Source: Symbiodinium natans
Lineage: Eukaryota > Sar > Dinophyceae > Suessiales > Symbiodiniaceae
Direction of reading: 5' to 3'
Length of the DNA: 64,000 nucleotides
NCBI GenBank assembly: GCA_905221605.1
Contig: CAJNDS010002124.1
Location: 534,921 to 598,920 of the forward strand
Part shown: positions 22,772 through 34,900 of the stretch, one piece after another
Position numbering within the stretch: the stretch's first letter is position 1
Layout: every line of letters begins with the position of its first letter
Notes under the pieces: generated by a model
Seen by the model: only the letters and a program-made list of their open reading frames with translations
Database searches by the model: none
Told to the model about the DNA's origin: nothing
Translations under genes and position numbers: made by a program

Positions 22772-22880
22772 CCCAAAGGATCCACGTACCTAAATGGAAT
22801 ATACTTGGGCCTTAAAGGGGTTCCTATATAGTAGCTTTAGGGCCCAAGAATAAACTATATAGGTACATGGATCCTTTGGG
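22772..22880. mobile_element. Family B palindromic element, copy 1
   Basis: About 109 bp forming a near-complete hairpin: left arm CCCAAAGGATCCACGTACC, right arm GGTACATGGATCCTTTGGG, and inner arms ACTTGGGCCTTAAAGG and its inverse GGGCCCAAG. Copies at 52844 and 55563. It ends 19 nt before the exon at 22899. Confidence 0.85.
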
Positions 22881-22898
22881 AACACAGCAGCAACGCAG

Positions 22899-22955
22899 GT
22901 TCCGCTGCGGCTTCCTGAGGGTCAAGGCCATGGACTGTTCTGCAAACTCTCCGAG
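22899..22955 (+). CDS. Micro-exon of unassigned gene (3' end uncertain)
   Basis: Acceptor CAACGCAG| immediately after the palindromic element. Reads VPLRLPEGQGHGLFCKLSE; the frame continues through HTK. Phase 0 start matches the end of the 20621-20682 exon. Confidence 0.5.
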
Positions 22956-23171
22956 CACACAAAACCTGAAACTTCACACCTGGAACCCTAGACCTTAAAC
23001 CCCAAACCCGAAACCCGAAGCCCTAAATCATAATCCTAAATCCTAAACCCTAAACCCTAAACCCTAAACCCTAAATCCTAAACCCTAAACCCTAAACCCT
23101 AAACCCTAAACCCTAAGCCCAAGCCCTAGAAGTGCGGGATGCGTAGGTTCAGGGAAACTTCGCATCGCCAG

Positions 23172-23226
23172 GGGGGTAAGGCGTACCTCTACGATGACGA
23201 GGGGCGGCGCCTCCTGGACGAGAAAG
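23172..23226 (+). CDS. Micro-exon of unassigned gene
   Basis: Acceptor ATCGCCAG| after a CCCTAAA array; GT donor (GTAGCT) at 23227. Reads GGKAYLYDDEGRRLLDEK, ending in phase 1, which joins in frame to the 24070 exon (G+AC). The peptide alone resembles the start of class-III aminotransferases ('G.YLyD.dGrryLD'), but the joined sequence does not continue like one. Confidence 0.55.
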
Positions 23227-24069
23227 GTAGCTGTTTTAGGGTTTAGGGTGCAGGGTTTAGGGTTTAGGGTTAAGGGTTCTATGGCGTTTTGTGGCGTTTT
23301 GGGCTTACGGGGTTTTATAGGGTGTTATAGTTTATAGGGTTTTCTCAGAATTTATAGGGTTTAAGGTTTAGGGCTGGGGGTTAGTCGGTTAGTAGGTACC
23401 CTAGATTGGGCTGCTGTGCACAAGGAGCTCCCCTGTGATTCGGGTCTAGTGCTCCCGGTTGGGTTTTGGTGCTTAAGAGGAGGTGGGGAGCGAGTAGCCG
23501 CGCTGCTGGGTTTGTGCAGGAATGAAAAACAGGGAACCGCCCCTTCACTTCCCGCTCGCGTATTGGCCCTGTTTAGCAACAAAGTGCCCTTACGCCTGGT
23601 TTAGGCTCGCATAGAGGGTTTAGGGTTAAACGGGGTCCTCTTTAAATGAGGTGCTGTACTTTCTATCTAGGACCTAAAACAAACCCTACTTTAAAGCTAC
23701 CCATTTTCCTAAACCCTAAACCCCAAACTTTCTCGCCTCACTCGTTTGGGGGTTTACGAAAATAAGGGACCCCTCATATAGTCCCCCGAATACTAGGAAA
23801 GCCTTATAATAAGGACCCCCAACAAGGTACACCCTAACTTCAGACACTCCCATTTCCCTAAACCCTAAACGCTAGACCCTAAACCCTAAACCCTAAACCC
23901 TAAACCCTAAACCCTAAACCCTAAAAACAAAAAGACAAAAAAAAACAACTAACCCTAAACCCTGAATTCTGGAGAGGGGACTGTCGTGAGGCAGTCCTTT
24001 CTGAAACCCTAAGCTCTAAGCCCTAAACCCTAAACCTTATCCTTGTCCTCCCTCATTTGGTTCACTGAG

Positions 24070-24136
24070 ACGTCATGCTCGGGCGCTCGACACGCATCGA
24101 GGGAGTGTTGGAGCCAGGCATCTCTCCGCACGCAGA
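24070..24136 (+). CDS. Micro-exon of unassigned gene
   Basis: TTCACTGAG|AC. In the phase set by 23172-23226 it reads DVMLGRSTRIEGVLEPGISP plus HA. Candidate GC donor at 24137; an earlier GC donor at 24132 would give phase 0. Confidence 0.45.
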
Positions 24137-25006
24137 GCCTGAACCCGAAACTCGTTCGGGGTTCGGATTCAGTTTAGGGTTTGGGGTTTAGGGTTTAGGG
24201 TTTAGGGTTTAGGGTTTAGGGTGTAGGATTCAGGGTTTAGGGTTTGGGGTTTAGGGTTCTGGGTTTAGGGCTTAAGCCCACCTGCACCACCCCCAAGCAC
24301 CCCCGAGGACTGAAGAAGTGGGGATGCCCAACAGTACCCTTCCGCCCCCTTTCTTTTGGGGTTTCGGGTTTATGGTTTAGCGTTTAAGGTACAAACCCCT
24401 CTAAGCAACGAAGGGGGGGGCTTCTGATGCCCAGAATTCCTGGCAAACTCAGCCAGTTAGTTTACTAAAAGCGTTGCACTTAAGTGGCCTATTGCCTAAG
24501 TTGGGGAATTTATAACCCAACCCTAAACCCGAGACCCTAAAACCAGGGCGTCTAGCTCTCCGTGCGCCGCCAACAATGCGGAAAGGGGTGGGTTAGGGAC
24601 TGGTGGTTTAGGGTTAAAGGCTTTCCGTGTCGTGTCTTGTGTTTCTCTGGTGCAGAAACCCCTTCCACCCACAAGTATGAGCATGCAGGGATGAGGTATT
24701 AATCCTCTCCCCATATGAAAGTCCCCTCTCACTCCGAGACATTGTCGCGCATCGCGAGAAAGTTGCATGTTGGGAGGGGGAGGGGGGCGGCTTAGCCGTA
24801 TTCTCCGGAAACGGCGCGCGGATCCCCACCCTGTTCCTGGGGCGTTGGGTTTGGGGTTTCAGGGTTCGTGCTTCGGGTGCACCAGGTGCCCCAGGGTGAA
24901 GCCTCAACCCCTCAACCACGAAACCCTGAAGCCCTGTAGCTCTAAACCCTAAACCCTAAACCCCAAACCCTAAACCCTAAACCCTAAACCCTAAACCATG
25001 GCGCAG

Positions 25007-25059
25007 GGGCGCAGATCGCACCCACCTGGGAGACCTTGGTGGAGGTGCGCCACACCTAC
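25007..25059 (+). CDS. Micro-exon of unassigned gene
   Basis: Acceptor GGCGCAG| next to a CCCTAAA array; donor TAC|GTTTTAGGG at 25060, repeat-derived. Reads AQIAPTWETLVEVRHTY. Confidence 0.5.
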
Positions 25060-25782
25060 GTTTTAGGGTTTAGGGTTTAGGGTTTAGGGTTTAGGGTAGT
25101 TACATAGTGCCTTTGGGCCCTTAAAGGGGACCCCTTATATATCCCTTATATACCCTATACGACCCAAGGGCCCATACATCAGAAGGGACGATACTAGGGG
25201 ACCAAGTACCTACCCAAAGAACCTCATCATCCTACAAATATCACATCGTCGGGCACTTGCAGCCCTATTTCTTGCACTGCTTACTGAGCTCCCTGAGCCC
25301 GTATAAGCATCCTAAACTCAAAGCCCTAGATAGAACCCATGAAGGCACCCTTGTCGATCATTGTTAAACAAACCTCCGTATAAACCCTGAGCCCAAGACC
25401 TTGTTAAGCTCCCTCAGCCCTAAACCTTGAGCCCCAAACCCTAAACCGGTTAAATCCGCACAAAGTGGCTTTGGGCCGTCAAGTACACCCTCAACCTCGA
25501 ACGCCCATACTCCGAACCAACAAGCTCAAAGCATGAAAGGGTTTAGTGAGGATTTGGTTCGGGTTTAGGGTTTAGGGGTTGAGGTTTCGGATGGCCGGAT
25601 TGAGATTTCGGACTTTGTGGAAGTTTTTTTTGGGCCATCGACCCCGAAACTCTTAGGTTTGACTCCCAAAATATGAAACCTAGGGCTCTGCAGGCCGCAA
25701 CAACAAGGGGTTGAGGGTCTAGGGTTTAGGGTTTAGGGTTTAGGGCCATGAAACCCAAAACGGCCACAGGTAGAGCACGCAG

Positions 25783-25862
25783 TTCCCTGTGACGAACTGG
25801 ACTCTGGGCGTGCATTCGCGGGCTCCACGCCAGCGGCGAAGATCGAGGACGCGGGGAGGGCG
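25783..25862 (+). CDS. Micro-exon of unassigned gene
   Basis: Acceptor GCACGCAG|; donor GCG|GTTTCGGGTTTAGGG at 25863. Reads PCDELDSGRAFAGSTPAAKI followed by EDAGRA, phase 1 to phase 0. Confidence 0.45.
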
Positions 25863-26273
25863 GTTTCGGGTTTAGGGTTTAGGGTCTACCTAAACCCTAA
25901 ACCCTAAACTCTGATTCTTCGGTGCCTGCAAGTGTGGGTCGATTAAACCCAAAAAAACACATTAAGAAGCCTCGTCCAACTCTGAGCGCTGCAGACCCCT
26001 ATGCTTGCACCATCCTCCCTAGGTCCATACCCTAGACTCTATGCCCTTCTACACCCCAATGTTTAAGAGCCTCCGGCTCAAGCCGCCGACCCCGCTTTAA
26101 GGTTTGGGGTTTGGTGGATCCAGAAACCCATCCAACACGCCGCCAGGGTCGGCGGACTCGAATAGTCTTATGGCCTGAAGCCTCTAAATCCCAAGCCCTA
26201 AACCCCAAACCCCAAATCCTAAACCCTAAGCCCTAAGCCCTAAACCCTAGACCCTAACCCTAAACCTTGCGAG

Positions 26274-26338
26274 CCTTGCTGACAAGGTGGCGCCGCCCAG
26301 GGCCACGAAGCGGAAGACCCTCGCAGCCGGCAGCAGAG
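26274..26338 (+). CDS. Micro-exon, basic; possible N-terminal part of the Rad54-like gene
   Basis: TTGCGAG|; GT donor (GTGGGG) at 26339. Reads LADKVAPPRATKRKTLAAGS plus R. The basic, low-complexity composition suits the N-terminal tail of a Rad54-type protein, but membership is inferred from position only. Confidence 0.4.
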
Positions 26339-26395
26339 GTGGGGGACAGCTTCCGGGGTTGGCGACTTTCGGGTTCATAGGCTACATAGGGTTTA

Positions 26396-26555
26396 GGGTT
26401 TAGGGTTTAGGGTTTAGGGGTTGGCGTTCAGGGTTTAGGGTTTAGGGTTTAGGGTTTAGGGTTTAGGGTTTAGCGTTTAGGGTTTAGGGTTTAGGGTTTA
26501 GGTTTAGGTTTAGGGTTTTGGGTTTGGGGTCTAGGGTTTAGGGTTTAGGGTTTAT
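26396..26555 (+). repeat. TTTAGGG array after a donor
   Basis: Roughly twenty TTTAGGG units with several variants, beginning about 55 nt after the 26274-26338 exon. Confidence 0.9.
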
Positions 26556-26987
26556 ATAGGGGTTTAGGGTATATAGTTCATAGGCTTCAGAGGGTTCAGA
26601 GGGTTCAGAGCGTTCGCAGGGTTCACGGGGTTCATTGGGTTCAAAGGGTATATAGTTCATAGGGCTTCACAGGATTGAAGAGGGTTTCATAGGGTTCTAT
26701 AGTTCAAAGGGTCTTATAGTTCGTCGGGTTTCATAGGGTTTCATAGGGTTTGATAGTTAATAGGGTTCATAGGGTGTAGGGCTTGGGGTTTAGGGGTTTA
26801 TTAGTTGAGGCTTTTGGGTTCAAAGCTTCTGGTTCATCGGTACACTACCACTTGAGGGCTCCATTGTGGGGGTCCTAAGCCCTGTATTGAAGGGCATCTT
26901 GTGGGGGTCCTAGACCTTGTAAACCAGATATAGAATATACGCTTCCTCTCCCCCAGATTTAGGAATAATACACCCACCCGCCCCCAG

Positions 26988-27075
26988 GTACCCGTGAACA
27001 GTAAACGCAAGGACCTCGGGAAGAGCCGTCGCCACTCACTGCGCCGTCGTTGGGCTGCAAATGGAAATAGGGAGG
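26988..27075 (+). CDS. Candidate exon, Arg/Lys-rich
   Basis: CGCCCCCAG| acceptor; donor G|GTGAAT at 27076. Reads VPVNSKRKDLGKSRRHSLRR then RWAANGNRE. Could be N-terminal to the helicase exons downstream. Confidence 0.4.
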
Positions 27076-28865
27076 GTGAATATTTGATTAAGGGTGAAGG
27101 GTTCAGGGTTACTTTGCGATGTTGGTTTACTACTTTGGTTCCTTTACAAGGCTACCAGTGTCCTTTTGCAGGGTTCGGGAGTTGCAGGTGCAGGCCTCCA
27201 GCCAAGGCAACCAAGCCCTCACCTCCCCAAAAAAGGGGCTACTTTTGTCGTCTTGCGGGGGGTGGGGGTGGGACTTCGATAAGGATTGTTATTTTGAGGG
27301 TGTGTATCGATTGGGGGTGGCCCTATTTTTGGACATATCCATACGGGTGTAGGCCCATCTTTGACGTCTATGGGAGTTAAGTCGGGTTGGGCTTTTACAA
27401 AGGTATAGGTGCTTTCAGTTGGGGTTCTCATAGTGAAATGAATCAAAACTGGTAACCTTCTTGCTACGTTCCCTGAGGTTTTGTGTATGAACATGATATT
27501 GTGATTTCCTGGCTATAAATATGTGGCCCTTTGCTAGGTGGAGAAGAGGGTGGACACAAAACTCACTGTGGTAACCCCAAAGGGTCCCTACTGTTTAGGG
27601 TTTTGGGTGTGGTCTACCGACTCAGGAGCCACTAGCCATAGTTGTATTGAAAGCTTGTAGTGCCTGCTGAGAAATTTTGAAGAGTTTAGGGTTCAGCAGG
27701 TGAACTGCACCCTGGCTGGGGATATCATGCTCAAGTCCATGCGAAAGTCGAAAGTGGTCCACACCTCAAACCCAAACCCCCAACTGGGGTTGATGTGCTA
27801 GGGCCCCTAATCCTCACCTGGTACAGAAGCCCTGAGCAAGCCCCTAAACCCCAAACCCTAAACCCTACATATATATATATATATATATGTATATTCCAAC
27901 ACAAAGTGTCTTCCACGAAGACACAAAGTGTCTTCCACGAAGGGCCTCCAATCCAGGGATTGTGTTGCATTCATCCTTTATCGAAGAACCCACTCATGCA
28001 TGGGTGTAGGGTTTCGTGTTTTGTTGCGGTTTAGGCTAGCAAAAGGGCCTGTGACCTTTATCAACAATACCTTTAATTTTTGAAGCACCACACTGAACCC
28101 TGCCAACCTTTGAGGCCTCAGGAGGCTACATTGGGGCTACTTTGGTATATTTAGAGGGGGAATCCTCCCTTTACCGCCCTATGAAGCCGCCCGAAACCCT
28201 AAACCCTTGAAAAGGGCCCGAACTCAAAGGTGCCTTTTAAGGGTCCCTCCGACTCCTTTAGTCCCTTGCGAGGGGTTTGGATAACCCCTGACAAACTCTG
28301 CAGCAAGGCCTGGTTCTCTGGTGCTGGATGAGGTTTGGATGGGGGGTTAGAGTTTAGAGGGGCATTGTGGGCGCTTGGTTGTTTAGGATTGTGGTCCCTT
28401 TTCTTGGTTAGGGGTTTAGTGTTTTAGGGGAATAAAGGCCCTGTCAGGTGTTCGTAGGTTATACAGGAAGCTGCTAGCTTGTCGACTTTCGGCTTACAGG
28501 TCGGGTCTATACAGTCGGGTTTAGGAAAAACTCCGAAATCCTAAACCTCAAGCCATCAGCCCTGAAGCCTTGGAGATGACTTTGCAGGCTTCTGCGCACT
28601 AGGTCAGTCGAGGTTCGGAGCATATAGGGTTTAGGGCTCAGGGTCTAGGGTTTAGGGTTGGTTTAGGGTGTAGGGTTTAGGATTTAGGCTTCATTTAGGG
28701 TTTAGGAACCCCAAGCTCGAAACACCTCTGCCTATAGGGGGGCTTCATTCTTAAGACGAGGGCTCAAGGTTCCGAAGCCCTCAACCCTAACCTTAAACAA
28801 CCCTAAAACCTAAACCCTATTGTGTAGAGGAGCTCAGGGCTAGAAAACCTTTTTTGCCTCGCGAG
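27076..28865. other. Intron-like sequence without exon
   Basis: Mostly unique sequence with scattered telomeric heptamers, an (AT)n run at 27868-27889 and a tandem duplication of a 22-bp unit ACACAAAGTGTCTTCCACGA at 27899-27941. No convincing exon. Confidence 0.5.
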
Positions 28866-28922
28866 GGCGCCGGCGCCATCTTCCTGGAGCCGTGCCTGGC
28901 ATCCAAGTTGAGGAAGCATCAG
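28866..28922 (+). CDS. Rad54-like exon: region before motif I ('LRkHQ')
   Basis: Acceptor TCGCGAG|; GC donor (GCGCGTG) at 28923. Nineteen codons reading GAGAIFLEPCLASKLRKHQ. The 'P.la..LrpHQ' pattern is the conserved start of the Rad54/ATRX ATPase domain. Phase 0 to phase 0; joins directly to EEGVKF in the next exon. Confidence 0.85.
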
Positions 28923-31900
28923 GCGCGTGCGGTTTTTGGTAGGGTTTAGGGTTTATCAGAGTTTATCAGGGTTTATCAGGGTTTATCAGGGCTTACTAGG
29001 GTTTATCAGGGCTTATTGGGGTTTATTAGGGTCTTTTCGGGTTCAGTAAGGCTCCAGGGCCTTGTTGGCGGCAGGTTCCTGAAGACCCGAAGAATCTGGC
29101 TGAGAAGTCTCGGGGGACTCTGGGCGCTTTCTACGCCTTATTCCCCTTTTTTGGGGTTTCGGGTTTCGGGTTTAGCGTTTTGGGGTTTAGGGCTTAGGGT
29201 TCAGGGTCTAGGGTTTAGGGTTTGGGGCTTCTAGGACCCAGAGTCGGCCCTTATTCTCTTGTTAGGGCTTAGGTTCCCTGATCAGCCCCGAATAAACGCA
29301 AACGGCACCTTTGGCATTCCTAGGTTAATCTTGGGTCCAGTGTAGAATTTAGGCGTTGATAGGGTTGTTTTCAGAACCTCTGGCTGCAGGGTTTTGGGAC
29401 TTAGGGTTTGGGTTCAGAGGTTCATGGTGGAGGGCTACACCTAAACACCAAACGCCTGAACCCGTAAACCCCTAAACCCTAAGCCCGCCAAACCGTTAAC
29501 CCCTAAACCCTAAACCCTTTGAACCCAAACAAATTTAAACCCTAAACCCCTAAACCCTCCAAACCCTTAAACCCGCCCTAAGGTCTTCTGAGCCGAGAGA
29601 CTGACAACCTCCTCCCCCTGTCACCCGGCCCTTCCTTCACCCCAACCCCCCCCCCCCCCAACTAGAGGTTTACTTACCTTTGGTTCCATTGCCCCAAAGA
29701 ACTGCACAGAAAAGGAAACCAAATGAGTTTAGAGTCTAGGGTTTAGGGCTTAGGGCCCTCAGGGCCAGGGCCCAGGACAGAGTTTGTGCTTGATGAGCCC
29801 ACCTCGCCTCAGGAGGAAGGCGTCAAGTTCATGACGAAGCACTTGTTGCAGGAGCGGGCCCTAAACCCTAAACCCTAAACCTGAGAGAGGGGGGTTGAGG
29901 TTCAGGGGGTGGGGGTTGGGGGGGGGGGGGGGGGCGCGGTGCTTGAAAGCAATCGGGGATGCCCTGAGTCTTTGTCTAACATGTTAAAATTATTCTATCT
30001 GTTCATTTTTTCTTTGTATATATATATATACACGTATTTCTTTAGATACATTATTTCCGTATTTGCTTTTCATGTTGCATGTTTCTTTTGTTTTTTTTTT
30101 GTCGTGTTCATTCTTTTTTTTTTTGGGGGGGGGGGGAAGGGGGGGGGGGGGAGGGGGGGAGGGGGGGCGGGGCGGGGGGGTTGGGTTCCCAAAGCAAAGA
30201 AGGGCAGCGCGATTGATTCTGAGGTACCTGGGGAGCCAAGAAGGCCTGTAAACCCAAACCCTAAGCCCTCAACCCTCAACCCTAAGCCCTAAAACCTAAA
30301 CCCTAAACCCTGAACCCTAAACCCTAAACCCTAAACCCTAAACCCTAAACCCTAAACCCTAAACCCTAAACCCTAAGGCAAGTTTTACTGGGCGTATTTG
30401 TTCCTTGTTGTGCGCAGCCGAAGCTTAAACATGGAGGCCTTTCTCAACCCTAAACCCTAAACCCTATAGTATAGCAGAAAGAGCTCTCAGAGGCCAGCTG
30501 TTTGTGGTCTGTTTGGGCTATCAAAAGCCTGCTCTTGAAAGGCTCGGGGACTTAGAGTAAGCTTGCAAGTATACTTTGAACCCAAGGGTCTGGGGGTTAG
30601 GGGTTTCGCAGACTTCTGAAATCTAGAATCTTCACACTAGACCCCAAGCCCCGAAACCCGAAACCCGAAGAATCCCTGAACCCTGAGTCCTAAACCCAGG
30701 GCACCGGTTGCATCCTCGCAGACAGCATGGGTCTGGGGAAGACGCTGCAGGTGGGAGCCCACCGCAAAAGGGGTTTAGTTGTTAGAGGGTTTAGGGGTTA
30801 GGGGTTACGGGTCAGGCTATTTTGTGTAGGGTTTATGGGGTTTCTAGGGTTTCGGCTTTATGTGGTGTATATGTTGTACAGGGTGTATATGTTGTATATG
30901 GTGTATATGGTGTATATGGTGTTGGCGCTTGTAGCGTTTGTAGGGTTTATAGGTTTACTGGTTTATAGGGTTTAGAGTTTTAGGGAAGGCCTTTGGCATG
31001 TGTCTCGACACGAACCACCTAGGAACCACGGGGGCACGAACCGGTGCCCACAGTGCCCATGGCTCTGCTCAGAGCATGGGTGTGGGGCATGTGCGTCATG
31101 TCAGCCATGGCAGTTTGGAGCAACTCCTCTGACGCGGCGGCGTCGTCGGAGGAGAGTGTGGCCTCCGCCCCGGCATTGGCGGAGGAAGGAGCCCCGGCCC
31201 CCGGCGGTCCGCCAGCAGCGGCACCCGCGATGCGGTGCTGACCACGACTGCGGTAGAGCAACATGCGTGGCGCCAAAAGGAAAAACTTCCTGCCCACCAC
31301 TTGCACCTGCCCTTCGCTCACGTAAGTGAGCGTCTCCAGCGTGCTGTGCGAGGGCCTGGGCGAGCATGTTGAATGAGGAACTGGTCCTTCCAAAAGAACA
31401 TGTATGGCAGTCCCAGAGTTAAGCGCTGGGACATAGTTACTATACGCACTATAGTTACGGAACTTATAACCTAAAGGAGCAGCTACAAGCTAGAAGTGTT
31501 CGTATTTCATAATCCACATGAAGCGAAGTAACCTAGGCCCTACTGTCCCAAGTTAGGTTTCTGGTTCGGCCCCCCCAAACGGGAACCTTAAAACATTTCC
31601 TACTACACTTGGGATCTTAGGATTTCTGGGGTCCTTATACCCTAAACCCTAAACCCTAAATCCTAAACCCTAAACCCTATACCCTAAACCCTAAACCCTA
31701 AACCCTAAACCCTAAACCCTAAACCCTCTCAACTCGAACAAGTTTGCCTGGCAGGTCATGCTCTTGCTCCCTTTGCTTACGCTCGGTGCCCTCATAGTTT
31801 CATGCCCACTTAGCCACGCAAAATCAGCTCGACCCCTTTTGTTCTTCAGGCTACCCCTAAGCCCCAAACCCTAAAGCCTAAACCCTAAACCCTAAACCCT

Positions 31901-34900
31901 AAACCCTAAACCCTAAACCCTAAACCCTAAACCCTAAACCCTGCTTTGCAAGTACCTCCCCCCCAAGAGCCGACTTCTTGAGAGCTGAGAGGCGCTGTGC
32001 ACCGTCTGGGTTTCATTGAGCAAGCCGCTGGGGAGGCCGCGGAGACACGGGAGTGGGGAAGTCGGGGTTGGGAATCTAGGATGCCCAGTAGTACCCTTAT
32101 TCCCTTTTTGGGGGTTTTGGGTTCCCTTATAAACCCCTTTAGGCAAAAAAGGGCACCCCTTTTAAGCCTAGGTTACTGGGCAGCCTAGGAATAGGGAGTT
32201 CAGGGTTTTAGGGTGTTGGGGTTCAGGGTTTAGGAATAGCTAGTGTTTTAGAGCTCGGGTTTTGGGGGGTTTTGGGTTTTGGGGTTTAGGGCGTAAGAGG
32301 GTCGAGCCTTGAACCGAAAGCCGAACTTTCCCAGCCTCTGGCTGGTCTGTGACCTGTTGCTCCCTTTAAATCCCGGGCTGTTGGAGACGAATCGAGAACT
32401 CGAACATGTTCTTGCAGCTTCTGCTGAAGAAATGACTCTCAAATGACCGTTGGCTTCTGTACTTCCTTGATAAACGTTACTTCGACCCTCTTCCTAAATT
32501 AGGGTCGCTTTTTGGATACCCTGATGCCCATTATAAGGCGGCACCCTTTAAAAAGGGTTCCCCAAAAGGAGAGAACTACCCAACATCAACACATCCCAGA
32601 GCATCCTAGACCCCCAAAAGCCGGAAAAAAGTCCTGAACCCCCTAAGACCCAGGAATCCGAAGCGCCAAAGCCAGAAGAAAAGTCGTAAACCCCCCTCCC
32701 CCAAAAAAAACACTCCAAAAATCCGAAGCCCCAAGGCCAGAAATATAACCCTAACCCCCAAAAAAAACCCTCTACGCCCCGAATATAGGGTTTAGGTTTA
32801 AGGGTCAACAATCTAAACCCCCCCCGCCCCCCGCCCCCCAAGAAATCCTACCCCCCCCCCCCCCCCCCCCCCCCCCACCCCCCCAATTTCGAATCCCCCA
32901 AAGTCCTAAAGCCCCATCCTCAGAAACCCCTAAACCCTACCTAAACCCTACCTAAACCCTAAACCCTAAACCCTAAACCCTAAACCCTAAACCCTAAACC
33001 CTCTAAGTCCCAGACGCGAGGCCGCTGTGCAGGAAGGCGGCCGTCGTCTGCCCCTCGTCCCTCTGTGCCAACTGGGCCTCGGAGGTGCTGTCAGCCGGGT
33101 TTTAGGTTTAGGGTTTAGGGTTTAGGGTTTAGGGTTTAGGGTTTAGGGTTTAGGGTAAATGTTGCAAGCTTATGGTCTTTGTCGGGCTTAGGATGTGCGG
33201 TTTGGGGTTTAGGGTTTAGGGTTTAGGGTTGTAGGGGTTGGGGTTTTAGGGTTTTGGGGTTCGGGGTTTGGGGTGTCTAAGCCCTGAGCCCTAGATCGTC
33301 GACACCATCTCCCGACACAAAACGGTACACCAAGGCAGCAACGATAGGCCAGGGACTCTCTCGGCTTCGTAGCCCAGCGGTACCTTTACGCTTTTTGTGT
33401 TCTGGGTTCCCTTGTAAAGTAACCAACCAAAAATGGGTGCCCCTATTGTAAGATGGTTACTGTGCTACCAAGTGGTTCATTCAAGGCAATTGCGCCGAAG
33501 CCCAACCCTTCCCAAAGCCATCAGCCTCATTCTCAAGAGCGCTTTGGCAGCCACGAAAGACTATTTCAGAGCATGCAGGGCTGACAAAGCAACACACAAT
33601 TCATCAAGCGAGTTTATTGGGGCCTAATCCCCTAAGCTAATCCCCTAAACCCTAAACTAAACCCCTGAAACCCTAACCTTAAACTAATCGGTTAAACCCT
33701 GGAACCCCCCCCCCCCCCTCAAGAAAAAGAGTTTGATTGTTGATTGGCTCAGAGGTTTAGGGTGTAAAACCTGGGCTTGGTGAATCCGAGGGTTTCAGGG
33801 TCGTTCACAATAAGGAGGGACCCTTATTCCCCTATAGAACCCCGGGAGGGTCCCTATATATGCCTAAGTAGGCCCCAAATAGCCCCTAATTAAACCCTTA
33901 AGGTCCCTTATAAAGGTCCCTTCTTTCGTCCCTTGGTTCAGGGCTTGGGGTGTCAGAAGAATGAACGCACTGCACTCCGATTGCTTGAGCACCAGCCACT
34001 CCAGCCTTTACTCCAATCTAAACCCTTTTATCTTAACCCTAAACCCGCGACCCTAAACCGTAGCTCTAAACTAAACCCTAAACCCAAACCCTAGTACAAG
34101 GCCTAAAACCGAAAACTCGGGAAGGTGCAGCACTGGCTGGGGCCGCAACGGTTGAACCCGGCTCTTGTGCAGGGCGGGGGTACCGCCGCCGAGGCAGGTA
34201 AACGAGTCAGGGTTATGGATTTGGGGTAGGAGTGTTGAGCGGCCTTTTTGCGATGTCATTTGAGCAACGTTTTTTTTCTACGAGCAAGGCTACGTAGAGA
34301 CGCGATCATTGAAAGTCGGCCGCGTAGCATTTTGCCTGCAGGGCGTAGGTTTGCGTAGGGTCCGCGTAGGCAAGTCTATGCAGTATGGGCGCGTAGGTCC
34401 GCGTAGGTTGTCTATGCTTGCCGCGTAGGTCCGCGTAGGCACACGTCAACAACATACTCCGCGCGTAGGCCGCGCGCCTACTAAACATGAGCTGACGCGT
34501 AGGCCCGCGTAGGATACCCATGCCATTACAACACCCCACACAATGAAAAAAACAAATGCTCATTTCGGGTCTTGTTCGGCTTTGTTCCCTAAGGCCTAAA
34601 CCCTAGTCCCCAAATGAGCCTTCGGTGCTTCTGGGCGGGCTTCAGGCATAAGTTGTTGGCTTTTTTTGGCAGATTGGGTAGGGAAGTTGAGATCTCAATT
34701 GTTTGTCCAAGGCTTTGCACGACTACGTTTCTCTGGGGAACCATAAAGGCCCTAGCTCTAAACGGCCTACTGGAAGGCCGCGCGGACCGTGGCTGCTTTT
34801 GTGTCCTCTCCCGAGACGCTTGGAGGTCAGAGCAGAGCATCAGGTTGAGGAATATGGGGGTTTTGAGCGCTCTTTCGGGAAAGCCCCTACCCTAAACCCC

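Noticed and set aside
23172-23226. Class-III aminotransferase gene
   Set aside because: The single-exon resemblance is not continued by the next in-frame exon.
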